A stretch of 64,000 bases of DNA from Sorghum bicolor (taxonomy: Eukaryota; Streptophyta; Magnoliopsida; Poales; Poaceae), in contig NC_012876.2 of the NCBI RefSeq assembly GCF_000003195.3, positions 47,301,276-47,365,275 of the forward strand. The letters are read 5' to 3'. Within the stretch, counting starts at the first letter, position 1; the number at the start of each line of letters is the position of its first letter. The notes under the pieces are model-generated. The model saw only the letters and a list, made by a program, of their open reading frames with translations, had not been told where the DNA came from and did no database searches. The position numbers and the translations under genes were made by a program. Below are positions 35,353-48,900 of this stretch, in pieces.

Positions 35353-36452
35353 TATGTGAATGTTTTCTATGATTTACATGATAAATAGGCTTATAAACAG
35401 GCATACTTAGATTTCACATTGACTTCAAATAATATTACATCATAACATAAAGAGCAAAATGCGATATGATTCCAACATTACATGACAACATCACTTCCAA
35501 ATTTTGGACAGAACCATACCCACACCTACACATCAGCTAATACAACATACTCCTTCTTCTTCTACACTTGCTCCAGCAAGTTCCAAAGATCGTCCACAAC
35601 ATTGTCTACATTTTCCTTCACTTCATCCAGTTCTTCCTTGAGGATCCATGACCAACATCAACTTTAGTTAAATGGCTACTCTTAATTACATGCCGTTCGT
35701 GATGCTCACTCTTCATTACATGCAGTTAGTGATCCTCTGGACCTCTGATCCTCTTGCCAATTTATGGTACTATTTCTCATACACTATGAAGCCACAAGTT
35801 GTTGAATCGTTGTGTAGAGAATAAAACCATAGTTGCATCAATGCCACACCTTGATGTTCTCCAAGTGCTTAAAGAAGTTGTTGTAATTGTCCAGTTGCTT
35901 GCTCCAAATACCTATGAAAGAAGCAGTGCATCTGGGGCACTCTGCGAGGACTGGCTAGACCAATTCGTGGAGGTCGACTCTGTTATCCTAGCTCCCCTCA
36001 TTAGGTTGCCCCTTATTATCCGGATCTAGTAGGTGATGATGACAATGGCTTTATGGATCGGGCGCCTAGGGTTAGGGTTATGTCGTCATTCGAGGATGAG
36101 ATACAGAGTGAGCGAGAGGATGAAGAGAGTGCAAGCACATCCATGTTAGTCTAGAGTTGTGGGCGGTTGACAATGAGATAGTGGATAAAAACATCCATAC
36201 GTTCGTAGATGGGCTCAGGTACATGAGAAATATAGAATATGATATTGATAAGAGAATTGTAATGGTAGCTTTTTACAATATAAGTAAATTGTAATAACAT
36301 AAATCAAAACATTGAAAATTATAGCTGTATGGATCTAATAAATATGGAAATTTCTGTGAATAGCCCCTCCGAACCCCTAATAAATCTAAAGAAAAACCTC
36401 CTTTGCCGGACCTTAAACCATCTCCGGGAGGACCTTAACCATCTCAGGCGAA
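35353..36452 (+). other. Upstream region and 5' leader of the histone deacetylase gene
   Basis: I see no recognisable gene here. Short open stretches at 35799-36029 and 36030-36150 (acidic, FEDEIQSEREDEESAS) may be debris of a transposase but are not identifiable. Just before the ATG a direct repeat GGACCTTAA(A)CCATCTC occurs at about 36410-36426 and 36430-36445. No clear TATA box could be assigned. Confidence 0.5.
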
Positions 36453-36995
36453 ATGGCGGCCTCCGGTGAGGGCGCGTCGCTGCCGTCTCCGGCGGGCGGG
36501 GAGGATGCGCACCGCCGCCGCGTGAGCTATTTCTACGAGCCGTCGATCGGCGACTACTACTACGGGCAAGGTCACCCGATGAAGCCCCACCGCATCCGCA
36601 TGGCGCACTCGCTGGTGGTCCACTACGGCCTCCACCGCCTCCTCGAGCTCTCCCGCCCCTACCCGGCCTCTGAGGCCGACATCCGCCGCTTCCACTCCGA
36701 CGACTACGTCGCCTTCCTCGCGTCCGCCACCGGAAACCCCAGTGTCCTCGACCCGCGCGCCGTTAAGCGCTTCAACGTCGGTGAGGACTGCCCCGTGTTC
36801 GACGGTCTCTTCCCCTTCTGCCAGGCCTCCGCGGGGGGAAGCATCGGCGCCGCCGTCAAGCTCAACCGCGGGGATGCTGACATCACCGTCAACTGGGCTG
36901 GCGGCCTCCACCACGCCAAGAAGAGCGAGGCCTCCGGTTTCTGCTATGTCAACGACATCGTCCTCGCCATCCTCGAGCTCCTCAAGTTCCACAGG
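36453..36995 (+). CDS. HDA6: HDA6-like exon 1
   Basis: ATG 36453 opens [16 protein letters not shown], then the conserved [20 protein letters not shown]; 181 codons, ending in frame before GTTTGT. The exon is very GC-rich, as is common in grass first exons. Confidence 0.92.
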
Positions 36996-39900
36996 GTTTG
37001 TGCTGATTTAACTTTTACTACTTTATTACATTTATTAAATGTTTGGATACTTGGCTTTGTTTTCGGAGAGAGTTTTATTAGATTGATTGCTGGACTTAGA
37101 TGTGAATTTTTAGTGATTTTTTGATCGGTTCATGTGATTGTTGGGCATTTGTTATTCTTGTGAGTGGATGAGTAGGGCACTGATCTGGAGATTGCTTTGA
37201 GTTTCACAGGTGCAACAGATTTTGCGTTCCCAATTCAGTAACCACTTAGGTTACAGGGGCGCTAATCTCAACTCTTGGCTTTGGTTGTTCAACTTCCATC
37301 ATTGGAGGGGAGGGTTTAATAGATTCGTTACTAGATTTGGATATTGAATTCAATGGTTTCTAATGGCGTTGTTGTTAGGATTTGGGGATTTGTGGGTAGT
37401 AGGGCGCCTTCGAGTTTTGCAGGGGCAAAATTTTGTTTGTCATGATGCCCAATTCAGAGACCCATGTGATCAATTTGATAGTATTTGTTTGCTGCCAGTG
37501 AAACTAGCTATTTTAAGGAACTGTTGTAATGCATTCCAGGAAGTTTGGTTGTCCTATGTGTAGATGTTTATTGCTTTATGCTATTAGAGCCTGGTATGTG
37601 TATGCAACTGCACATATTTCACTTTAACTGCCTTCTTTTTGTAATTTTAGATTGTCTATGACTCTATGTGACAATATGCTGGTGATCATCATTTTTTTTG
37701 TATTTATAAACATCTTAAAAGGAAAATGACAAGTGGAAGTTGCTGTCATTACTCTATTCTAAACAGTACTGCATTGTTGCTAGTACAAAAGGTTTCTTGC
37801 AGCTTTTGCTGCTGCCTCCTAAGGTAGTTTTAGTTTTTTTTCCACCGTGGATCAATTCGCACCAAAAACTCACCGAGATATCCAAACAGTTTAACCAGAT
37901 GACAATGCCTTAAAACGTATTTACTACTACCAATGCTGCTACAATTGTTACACCAGAGTTGTTTTAGTTGTTCTGGTTGGCGTTTTTTTTGAGTTTCAGT
38001 CGTGTGTGTTCCTTAAACAAGTAAGATGTGGTGTGAATTTGTCTCTTTTAAACATTTTCTCTACTTCTTAAAGCAATGATACAAAGTCCTCCTGCATATT
38101 TGAGAAAAAAAACACTGCCCTGTTGCCAAAGAAAGTCGTTTCTACTTTCGCTGAAACCATGTCTACTTTCACATGCCTAGTTATTTCTGTACCTATTGTG
38201 AACTTATGTCAGGTCTTATATTTACACAAGGCATGCTTACTTGTGTTCTGCCGATGGCTTCTCCTTGAGATGGCAATTTTTTTTATTTAACGGATTTGAT
38301 GCTTTGGAACTTGGAAACACCTTTTGTGGTAAAGGGATGTGTATTTCAGATGAGTACATGGTGAATGTGGTCCCCCAGGATCTAATTCTAACAATAGAAA
38401 GATGTGTTTGGTGATATTTACCAACATGGATATCATTACCATTTATTGGATTAATGGAGTTGATTTTTGTCAGTGGATATGCATGGAATATTTTTTTTTA
38501 TCAAAACATACTATTGCTCGTGAGATGGATGTCAATTCATGTTGTTTCAAGCATTGATGTGTTTTTGTCAGTGGAGTAGGGTGTTCATCTGGAGATTACT
38601 TTGTAGTTCACAGGGGCAACAGAATTTTGCTTGCCGTCATGCCCAATCCAGCGAATGTTTCCACTATTGGGGTTAATCTGGACTCTTTGCTTGGGTTGTT
38701 GTAGTGTTAATGTCACTTGAGGAAAGAGTTTATTTTGTTGCTTGCTAGATTTTGATGCAAATGTTCAATTGTTTTTGATAGATGGATGTAACTGTTTAAA
38801 GCATCGATGTTGGGGTTTGTTTTTTTGATGAGTGATCCCCAAGAATTGGAATTGGCTTTAATTTTCACAGGGGCAAGAGAATTTTGTTTGTCGTGATGCC
38901 CAATTTGGCGACCACTGCCATTATAGGGCGCTGTTGTGTGAAAGTAACCCCATGGGATAAATTTTATTCAAGCTGTTTGTTTCCACTGAATCTAGGAGTT
39001 CTAAGGAACTGTGCAATGGTGTGTATGCCATTTTGAAGTGTCGTATGTGGATATGTTTATTTTATGCTATTAGTGAGGGCTTGGCCCAGTATGTGTGTAT
39101 AACCTTGCATGTTTAACTTGACCACATTCTGTGTGATTTTAGACTGCCTCTGCGGTCATCACAACTTTATTTGGGTTTGTAGCCATCTTAAAAGGTATAA
39201 ACGACAAGTTGAAGTTTCTTTGGTTACTCTGCTATTGTGTTCAAAACTGTCCTTTGGTCATAGCGCCAAAGAGAGCAGTTTTTATTTCTTTGTTTGAAAG
39301 TTGAAACTATTATTTTGTGCCTACTTTGAACAAACTCAGGTATTATATTTACTCATTGCATGCTCTGTTCTGTCTGCTGATGGCTTATCCTTGAGATGGC
39401 AGAAGATATATTCAAATTTTATGCTTGGTAACTTGGAAGCGCCAATTTTGGTATAGGAGTGTATATTACAGATTTAATAAATGGTGAATGTGGTCCCCCA
39501 GGGAATCTAATTCTAACAATAGAAATATATGTTTCCTGATACTAAATGACTTGGATATCATTCACATTTCCTGGACATAGTTTTACTTTTATCAGTCTAC
39601 AGGCATGAAATGTTTTTTTGGGACATGCTTATTGCTCATCAGGGTGGATATTTTGACCATTTTAAGTGCAAGATAGATGCCTCTCATATTGTGGTTTTTT
39701 GCTTTTAAACTGCAAACTGTCAAGGGCCTCCACACCTAGCTCAGGAGGACCTTGGCTGCGCAGGTTGTAGCTAGAGGTAGGAGATGGGGGCGCCAGGGTG
39801 TGCCTGGCGCCTGACAGCAGGGGGGTGAGATTGGAGATAGCAGGAGATGAGAGGTTAGAGATAATCACTTCATTGCTTGATCATAACTGAGTAGCTGGTT

Positions 39901-42900
39901 ACATCTTATAGGAGCTGAGCTCCTTGATTCTAATGCCAGGCATTAACTAGAGCCGGCTAATTACTACTTGACTGCTCTCCTACTTCTTGAGCCACGCATA
40001 GGCCTTAATCACCAGCCGTCCTGGCCTCTTCATGGCCCTGTGCTGCACCTCGTGTTCGAGGCCGGCGGCTGTACTGATGGCCCCACATCACATCTCTCCC
40101 CCCTCGATCAGCAGCTCGTCCTTGAGCTGGAAGGTGGGGTAGCGCTCCTGGAAATTCTCCAAGTCTTCCCAGGTTGCTCATGCAGCAGGTTCATCCTTCC
40201 AGTGCAGCAGGACTTGGCGCATGCCCCTTGCCAGTCTTGCTTGTGTGACGCGGTCTGGTACTGGCTGAGTGGTGCCGTGGTGGGTAGGAGGCACAGCTGG
40301 TGGTGCTGATGGAGGTGTGCCGACGAATTTCTTGACGAGGCCGACGTGGAACACATCATGCAGTTTGGCGCCTGCAGGAAGTTCCAGTCGGTATGCGACC
40401 TCGTTGATGATGGCGGTGATGCGGTAGGGGCCGTAGAAGCGGGGGCGCAGCTTGCCCTTGGTGGTGCCTTGAAGTGACGCTGGGTGGCGATGGCGAAGAC
40501 GGAGCCAAACCCAGTCACCCACCGCGAAGTGGACCTCCCTGTGATGCTTGTTGTAGTGCTTGTTGTAGACTTCTTGCGCCTGTTCCAGGCGCACGCGTGC
40601 ATCTCCCAGCAGTTCGTCACGGGCAGCCATGCTCTTGGCCACAGCGGGGACCCGGGACTCTCCTGGTTCATAGGAACGGATGGAGGGTGGATCGCGGCCA
40701 TAGATGATGGCGAACGGCGTGGTCTTTAGCGCAGTTTGGAATGCGGTGTTGTAGACAAATTCTGCCCATGGCAGCCAGCGAAGCCATTGCCGTGGCCTGT
40801 CCCCTGTTATGCAGCGGAGATACATCACAATGATCTTGTTGGCAGCTTCAGTTTGGCCATCAGACTGAGGATGGAATGCAGTCGTCATCCTCAGCTTGAT
40901 TGCTTGATTCCAGATAGCTTCATCAGTTCTTTCTAGAATATGGAGGTGAACACCGGGTCCCTGTCTGATACGATGGACTGGGGAATGCCATGAAGACGTA
41001 CAATCTCAGAAAAGAAAGCTTGGGCCACTGACTCCGCTGATTAAGGGTGGGCGAGGGCAATGAAATGACAGTATTTACTCTATCTGTCCACCACTGTCAA
41101 GATAACAGATTTGCCCCCGACTTTTGGTAAAGCCTCAACGAAGTCAATGCCAATGTCTGCCCAAATCGCCGAAGGTACTGGCAGGGGGAGCAAAAGACCT
41201 GCTTGGTGAAGGTGTTCTGATTTGTAGCGCTGACATGTTGCACAAGCACGCACGAAGTCTTGCACAACGGCACGCAGATTGGGGGAGTGGAAGTCTTGGC
41301 GAAGACGGTGCAGCGTGCGTTGCACACCTTCATGGCCATTGTCGTGCATAGCCGCCAGGATCTCATGGAGCAGGGGGGTGCCTGGAGGTTTGTAGAGGCG
41401 CCCCTGGAACGCCACCAGGCCGTCAATGACAGCCCATGGCGCAGAGCGTTTGTCGTTGAGGATCTCTTCGCGGAGGGTGATCAAAGCTGGGTCCTGTTCG
41501 TTGGCCTGACGGAGGCGTGTGATGAAGTCGAAACAGGGCCCAGTGATTGCCATGGCAGTCAGCTCTTCTGTATCATGGCGGGATAGGGCATCGGCCACGG
41601 TGTTGGAGCAGCCAGCCTTGTATTCCACCGAAAAATCGAAGCCCAGGAGCTTTCCCACCCAATGATGCTGTGGGATGGTGGCAAGACGCTGATCAAGTAA
41701 GAACTTAAGGCTGTAATGATCAGTGCGGAACAGGAAACACCGACCCCAAAGGTAAGGCCTCCAGTGGCGGATGGCGAGGACGAGACCAATCAATTCTCGT
41801 TCGTAGGCGGCGAGGGACTGGTGTCTTGGGGCCGCCGGCCTGCTGAAGAAAGCGATGGGATGTGTCCCCTGCAGCAGTACAGCCCCGAACCCGTAAGTGG
41901 ACGCATCGCACTCCACGATGAACTGGAGCGTCAAATCGGGCAGCGCCAGTATCGGGGCTGTAGTGACAACCTTTTTTAGGGCCTGGAATGCTTCTGCTGC
42001 TGCTTCAGACCAGGAGAACCCCTCTTATTTGAGAAGGGCAGTGAGGGGGGCGGCGATCGAGCCAAAATCTTGGACAAATTTGCGGTAGTAACCCACCAGC
42101 CCCAAGAATCCTCGAACTGCCCGTGCTGAACGGGGTACTGGCCAGTCCTCCACCGCCTGGACCTTGGCGGGGTCCATGGTCACGCCGTTGGCCGAGATAA
42201 CATGGCCCAAGTACGCGATGGAGGAGGAGCCAAAGGCGCACTTGGACTTCTTGACGAAGAGTCGATGCTGCTGGAGGAGTGTGAGGACGGCGCGGACGTG
42301 GCCGAGGTGCTCTGCCATGGACTAGCTGTATATCAATATGTCGTCGAAGAAGACCAGCACGAACCGGCGCAAGTAGGGCCTCAAGATATCGTTCATCAAG
42401 GCCTGAAACGTTGCTGGCGCGTTGCAGAGGCCGAAGGGCATGACGAGGAACTCATAGAGCTCTTCATGAGTCTGAAAAGCCGTCTTCTCGATGTCGCCCG
42501 GCTGCATCCGGACTTGATGATAGCCGGAACGCAGGTCCAACTTGGAGAAGAATCGGGCGCTGTTCAGCTCGTCCAGGAGCTCATCGACGACCGGAATGGG
42601 GAAGGCGTCCTTTACAGTGATGGCGTTGAGAGCTCTGTAATCGACGCAAAAGCGCCAGGACCCGTCCGCCTTCTTCACTAGCAGCACCGGAGAGGAAAAG
42701 GCGGACGAGCTGCGCCGGATCAGCCCTTGTTGCATCATGGTCGCGCATTGCTTTTCCAGCTCATCTTTGTGGGCAGCTGGATAGCGGTACGGGCGGACAG
42801 CGACTGGTGCAGACCCCGGGAGAAGGGTGATGGCGTGATCCCGGGACCGTGGCGGTGGCATGCCGGATGGCTCGGTGAAGATGGACTCAAACTGGTCTAG

Positions 42901-45900
42901 GAGCACGGCTAGGGGTCGGTGTCGAGGCAGGCCTTCAGGCGTGGTCTAGACGGACCGGAGACGCCTTTCCAGCAGACGGCGCGCCCCTGGTGCTGCACTG
43001 TCATAGACAGGGCGCCGAAATCCCAGAGTATAGGCCCTAGGGTGGCCAACCACTGGGTGCCCAGTACCACATCATAGCCCGCCAGGGGCAGTGCGAAGAA
43101 GTCGGCGACGAAGGAGGTCCCCTCGATGGAGAACGCCGCTGCACGGTATACGACTGGGCACGGCACCAGCTCGCCATTAGCCATGGTTACTTTCATACCG
43201 CCGTGGAGCTGGAGGCGGAGGGAGGTGCGGGCTGCTGCCTCGGCCGCGACGAAATTATCCGTCGATTCGGAGTCTAGCAGGGCTAGCAGCGAGACGCCGC
43301 CTAGGTTGATGTGGAGTTGCATCGTGTCCCTTGTGCGGACCCCGGCGATGGCGAGGAGGGAGATCGTGGGGTCCTCCAGGTTGACCAGCGGCTCCAGTTC
43401 TGCGGGATCCTCCTCCTCGGTGAGGTCCAGGAAGAAGAGGCGCTGGCAGACTCGGTTTTGGCCACGGGAGTACTTGTCGTTGCAATTGAAGCAGAGGCCC
43501 TGGCGACGGCGGTCTTCCATCTCCGTCGGGGTGAGCCGCTGCACCTGGCGGCCTTTGAAGACCGGCGCAGGGACCCGTCCGCCCACTTGGGGGGGCGCGG
43601 GCAGAGCCAGTGGCTGGGCCGGATCCGCCAGGAGCCCACGGCCCGCGAGTCGAGGCGCCGAAGCGCTAGCCGCGGCGACCGCCGAGGTGCTCTGCTCGCG
43701 GATCTCCAACTTGCGCGCCAGACTCATCGCCACGATGAGTGTTTGGGGGTTCTGCATCTCGACGTCGTGGCTGAGCGGCGGCCCGAGACCCGCCGTGAAC
43801 GCCTGGATTCGTTGCTCCTCTTCCAAGGGACCGATGTGCGGCAGCAAGGCCTCGAACCGGTCCTGGTAGTCGGAGACCGACCCGGTGCGCTTGCAGGCCA
43901 TCAGCTCCCCCATTGGATTGGAGCGGAGGGGGGGGGGGGGGGGGGGGAACCGGAGGTTGAGAATCTCGGAGAAGCGCCGCCATGAAGGAGTGCCTTCCGA
44001 CTGCTGCACCTGGATATACCACATTTGCGCGCTGCCTTCCAAGTTGTAAGATGCCATCCATACCTGCTCCTCGGCGATGATACGCTGCTGGACGAAGTAT
44101 GATTCACAGCGATTGATGAACGCCAGCGGGTCGGATTTCCCGTCGAACTTGGGGAAATCCAGCTTCTGGAATCGGGGCGGTCGATCGCCCCTGTTCTCGC
44201 CGAACTGCTGCGCGCCCGATGCTGATGAGGAAGGTGGTGGTTGCTGACGCAGCGTCATCAGCTGCTGCTGCATCGCGGCCATCCCCTTGGTCAGTTCGGC
44301 GACTTGCCGACTTAGTTCAGCGATGGAGGCTTCAGACGTGGCTGGTGTTGATGAAGCAGAGGAGTGGGTGGGGGACGATGGGGTGGAGGTGGAAGAACGG
44401 TGGCCGGAGGATCGACGGACCCCTGATACCAAGTTGTCAAGGGCCTCCACACCTAGCTCAGGAGGACCTTGGCTGCGCAGGTTGTAGCTAGAGGTAGGAG
44501 ATGGGGGCGCCAGGGTGTGCCTGGCGCCTGACAGCAGGGGGGTGAGATTGGAGATAGCAGGAGATGAGAGGTTAGAGATAATCACTTCATTGCTTGATCA
44601 TAACTGAGTAGCTGGTTACATCTTATAGGAGCTGAGCTCCTTGATTCTAATGCCAGGCATTAACTAGAGCCGGCTAATTACTACTTGACTGCTCTCCTAC
44701 TTCTTGAGCCACGCATAGGCCTTAATCACCAGCCGTCCTGGCCTCTTCATGGCCCTGTGCTGCACCTCGTGTTCGAGGCCGGCGGCTGTACTGATGGCCC
44801 CACATCACACAAACACTATGCTGGACTGTTGGTGACTGGTTTATGATTCTATTCCATCATTTCAGTCTGTTTCTTGTAAATACATATTTCATCCAGTTTT
44901 CTGCCACTTCGAGTGCTGTAAGACGATTCTGTTCTGTTTAGGTATATGTTTCCTTATGAAATATCCTCACTGATTTATGCATAATCTGTAAGCATTTTAG
45001 GTAAATACTAATATAATTGAAGGGATTGTCGACAAATATGATAGTTAAGAAACAATCAGGTTTCCTTTGTATATGCTTCGTGTCAACCTTTTCTTCAGTC
45101 TATAATTTATTTTAGCATTCATACACACTATGCCACATATGTACTTTGATTATATAATTCTGATGGCTATGATATCTCTTTGTTCCAGCGTGTGCTATAT
45201 GTAGACATTGATGTCCATCATGGAGATGGCGTGGAGGAGGCCTTCTTCACTACAAACCGAGTCATGACAGTTTCTTTTCACAAGTATGGGGATTTTTTCC
45301 CTGGTACTGGACATATCACTGATGTTGGGGCTGCCGAGGGGAAGCATTATGCTCTGAATGTTCCCCTGAGTGATGGTATCGATGATGCCACCTTTCGTGA
45401 TCTGTTCCAATGCATCATTAAGAAAGTTATGGAGGTTTATCAGCCAGACGTGGTTGTCCTCCAATGCGGAGCTGACTCTTTGGCTGGAGACAGGTTAGGT
45501 TGCTTCAACCTGTCTGTGAAGGGTCATGCTGACTGCCTCCGGTTTCTTAGGTCGTACAATGTTCCTATGATGGTTTTAGGTGGTGGAGGTTACACCATCA
45601 GAAACGTTGCACGCTGCTGGTGCTATGAGGTATTGTTTCTCTCTTATTCCAAATTCAGCTGAATGTGGTAGATGTGTTCGAATTTCACATGTCAGTGCTG
45701 ATAGAATTGGGTTGTAACGCAGACCGCAGTTGCTGTTGGAGTTGAACCTGATAACAAGCTGCCTTACAATGATTACTATGAATACTTTGGCCCTGATTAT
45801 ATTCTTCATATCCAACCAAAAAGTGTTGAAAACCAGAATACTACAAAGGACTTGGAGAACATAAAGTAAGTGTACTGTTTGCTGTCATTAAGACATCCAT

Positions 45901-48900
45901 TTGTTGGAACTTGTTCTAGATGCTTTGTTGTTGAGCACTTGGAGTGTAATGTTTTGTCATGTGGGGCAAAGTTCAGCTAGGCGCTAGGCGTAATCGGGGC
46001 GCTGACCCATTGCCTAGCGCCTAGTCGGGAGTACTCGGTCCTAGACGCTCCTAGGCGTTTTCCTAGGCGTTTTGGCAATATAGCCATAAATTATATATAT
46101 TATATATATGACTATACTGACACCCTATTAGTCTATTACACACTGACACATGAAACAGCTGAAAGCACAAGAGCAAAGAGCACCAGCTAATGTGCATGCT
46201 ACTGAACAAAGAGCAAAGAGCAAAGATGGGAGATGAGCAGGGGAGGAGCTGGGAGAGGAGCATGGGAGGGAAGGGAGCTCACCTTGGGGACTTGTGGTTG
46301 CCGGCGGGGAGGGGTTCCAGTCGAGGACGAGCAGGGCAGCGGCGGCAAGTTGAGGAAGAGCAGGGGACGAACCTGGAGGAGCAGGGGAGGAGCAGAGGAG
46401 GAGCAGGACCGGCGGAAGGAGGAGCAGGACCGGCGGGGGGCGACTCGGAGAGGAGCAGGGGAAGAGATTGGAGGAGCAGGGGAGGTGAAGATGAGGAGAA
46501 GAGGAGGAGCAGGACCTGCAAGGAGGTCGCCCGACGATGAGGACCGGCGGCGGGGACGACCAAATCCGACTCGGGGACGAGTGAATGGCGCCGCGCTCCC
46601 TTCTATTCCTCCTGCGCCTCCGTTTCGTGGCCGCGCGGGAAATCCTCCCGCTCCCCGATTTGGCGCGCCAAATTTGCCGCGCTCGCGCTCGCGCCCGCCT
46701 ATGCGCCGCCTAGCGCGCCTCCGCGCCGCACAGCTCCGATTCCGCGCCGCCCAGCGCCTCGAAGCGCGACTATGGCCATAGTCGAGGCGACGGGCTTCGC
46801 CTAGCGCCTAATCGCGCCTAATCGCCGCCTAGTCGCCGCCTAGGCGAACCTTGATGTGGGGCAAGACATTCACCCACAGAGCAAAGATGGCAAGCACAGC
46901 GAATCAGGCAAGTGGCTAGATTGCACCAAATTGAGGGCAATCCTGGGTGCATTATTAGCTGGTGCTAATTTACAAGCTTAGCAAGAGTGTTTGGGAGATA
47001 ATTAAGAGGTGATTGGGCTGCCTAAGTGCTATGTATTCCGTGAGCTACCCTGAGAATAATCAAGCAAAACAACTGAATTGTTGTTGGGCTTCTCCATGCG
47101 CCTCTCTCTAACTTTCGCTCCCTCATGCACGCTCTCACGGCACCCACTCGCCTTCAGGGGTTCAAGCCCCGGCCACTAGTCTCATACCCCTGTGCCCTCC
47201 GTAGTAGGATCCTCGATTTTGTCAATCTCGTATCAGAGATGCTAGGCTTAGATGGAGGCGACAAGCAGCCGAAGGGCCCTCTCGTGTAGCTGCTCGACGC
47301 CACGGCGAAGGCCCTGGCGGACCTAGCGAAGTAGATGGTCGACAGTGGCTATGGGACGATGGCCTTCTCCGTCCCAGGTGCTGCTATCACAACCATGGTG
47401 CTCGCTACGTTGCCAACGCCCATCCACCAGATACAGTTCCCTCATTTCCATTCCCAATACCCTCCCTCAGAATGTTCACGGCATGGACGTCTACCTTCAC
47501 CACCCCGGGTGCCTCTGCTTTCGGGCAGGGTGTGGTGTTTCCATCCGTGGGGGCACAACATTTCTGTTTGGGCTGCCATTCATCGGTGTCCCCAACGAGC
47601 AGGCGCATGGTGCGGGGATGGGGCTGGCTTCTCCTGCTTCTACAAGCTGGACTTCGCCACCTTCGACGACTCCAAAGACTCCTTGAACTGGCTCAATCGG
47701 TGTGAGCGGTTTTTTGGAAGCTAGCGCACCCTTGTGTCAGATCATGTTTGTCTCACGTCGTACCATCTCATTGGTGTTGCCCATTCATGGTAACTACACA
47801 CTGGAGCAGGATGAGGGCATGCCACATTGGGAGTGCTTCAAGGACCTATGTCACCTGCGCTTCGGGCTGGCCATCCGCGCCAATCGGCTGGCTAAACTAG
47901 CTCGGCTACCGTTCGCCTCCATGGCCCAATAGTATACCGAGCACTTCAATGCACTGCACTGCTATACTTCGAACTTGGCGCCTGCCCAGACGACCGAGTT
48001 GTTCGTGGGCAGTCATGCGGAGCACATCCTGATCAATGTCGAACTCCGGGAGCCAAGAGACCTTAAATTGGAATGCACCTTGCCCGAGCGTATGAGCGTT
48101 GGGCTGAGGCCATGACACTGGCGCTAGCCCAGCACACCATTCACCTTCTGTAGCACCTATTTCTGGTCGTCCCTGTCCCGCCGCGCCCTGCTGCAGGTGC
48201 CTCGGCTGCCCAGGCAGCACCGACCACCCCTGGCTGAGATGGCCAAGCGTCACCGCCAAGGGCTATGTTACAACTGTGATGAGCCGTATGTGTGTGGTTT
48301 CCTGGAGGCCTCAGATTACATTGATGACAACGCGGTGAGAATGTGGCTGTTGTGCTGGCAGCCAAGGACATCGCCAACCAGCCTGTAATGTCCCTCCCAC
48401 AGGATCGCCAACATCCACACGGTGGACACCATGCATCTCTACGTCCATGTCCATAGCCACCGCCTCCTTGCGTGGCTTGACTCTGACTCCACACACAACT
48501 TCATCAACGCCAAGGTCATGTGCCGCCTCTAGTTGGTCACTTCGTCCAGTGCCAACATGTGGGCAACTGTGGCCAACAGTGACTGTGTCGCTCGCAACAT
48601 CGCCATGAGCATCGACCGCAAGGAGTCTGGGCCCCATTCTCTGGGACTATGAGGACCAATGCCAGGCATTCTGGTGAGACAACTGTTGTGCACCATCGTC
48701 CAGGCACACAATAACCACTATTGGACCGCCTCCTACAACAGTGCAGCGCGGTCTTCATGGAGCCACACAGCCTTCCACCGGTGCGCCCCTATGACCATTG
48801 CATCCGCAGCACCAGTGGCTGTTCGCTCCTACTGCTAACCCCCAGCTCCAGAAGGACGAGCTGGAGCCCCAGTGCGCCTCAATGTTGGAGCTCCTCGGGC

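Larger units (their letters stand above)
39718..44809 (-). mobile_element. Gypsy F: Reina-like chromovirus in intron 1, antisense to the gene
   Basis: The LTRs (39718-40092 and 44435-44809, 375 bp each) appear identical by eye, and the element is flanked by CAAAC at 39713-39717 and 44810-44814. On the minus strand it starts TGTGATGTGGGG and ends TTGACA; a primer site TTGGTATCAGGGG (44422-44434) and polypurine tract GAGGGGGGAGAGA (near 40093-40105) sit next to the LTRs. Small LTRs, 5.1 kb length, an iMet-type primer site and a chromodomain-like C-terminus suggest the Reina lineage. Confidence 0.93.

Noticed and set aside
36444..36992. 182-codon frame antisense to deacetylase exon 1
   Set aside because: Caused by the GC-rich codon use of the real exon.
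46233..46781. 182-codon Arg/Gly-rich frame inside the Mutator-like element
   Set aside because: Pure low-complexity coding of GAGGAGCAGG repeats; all frames nearby are equally open.
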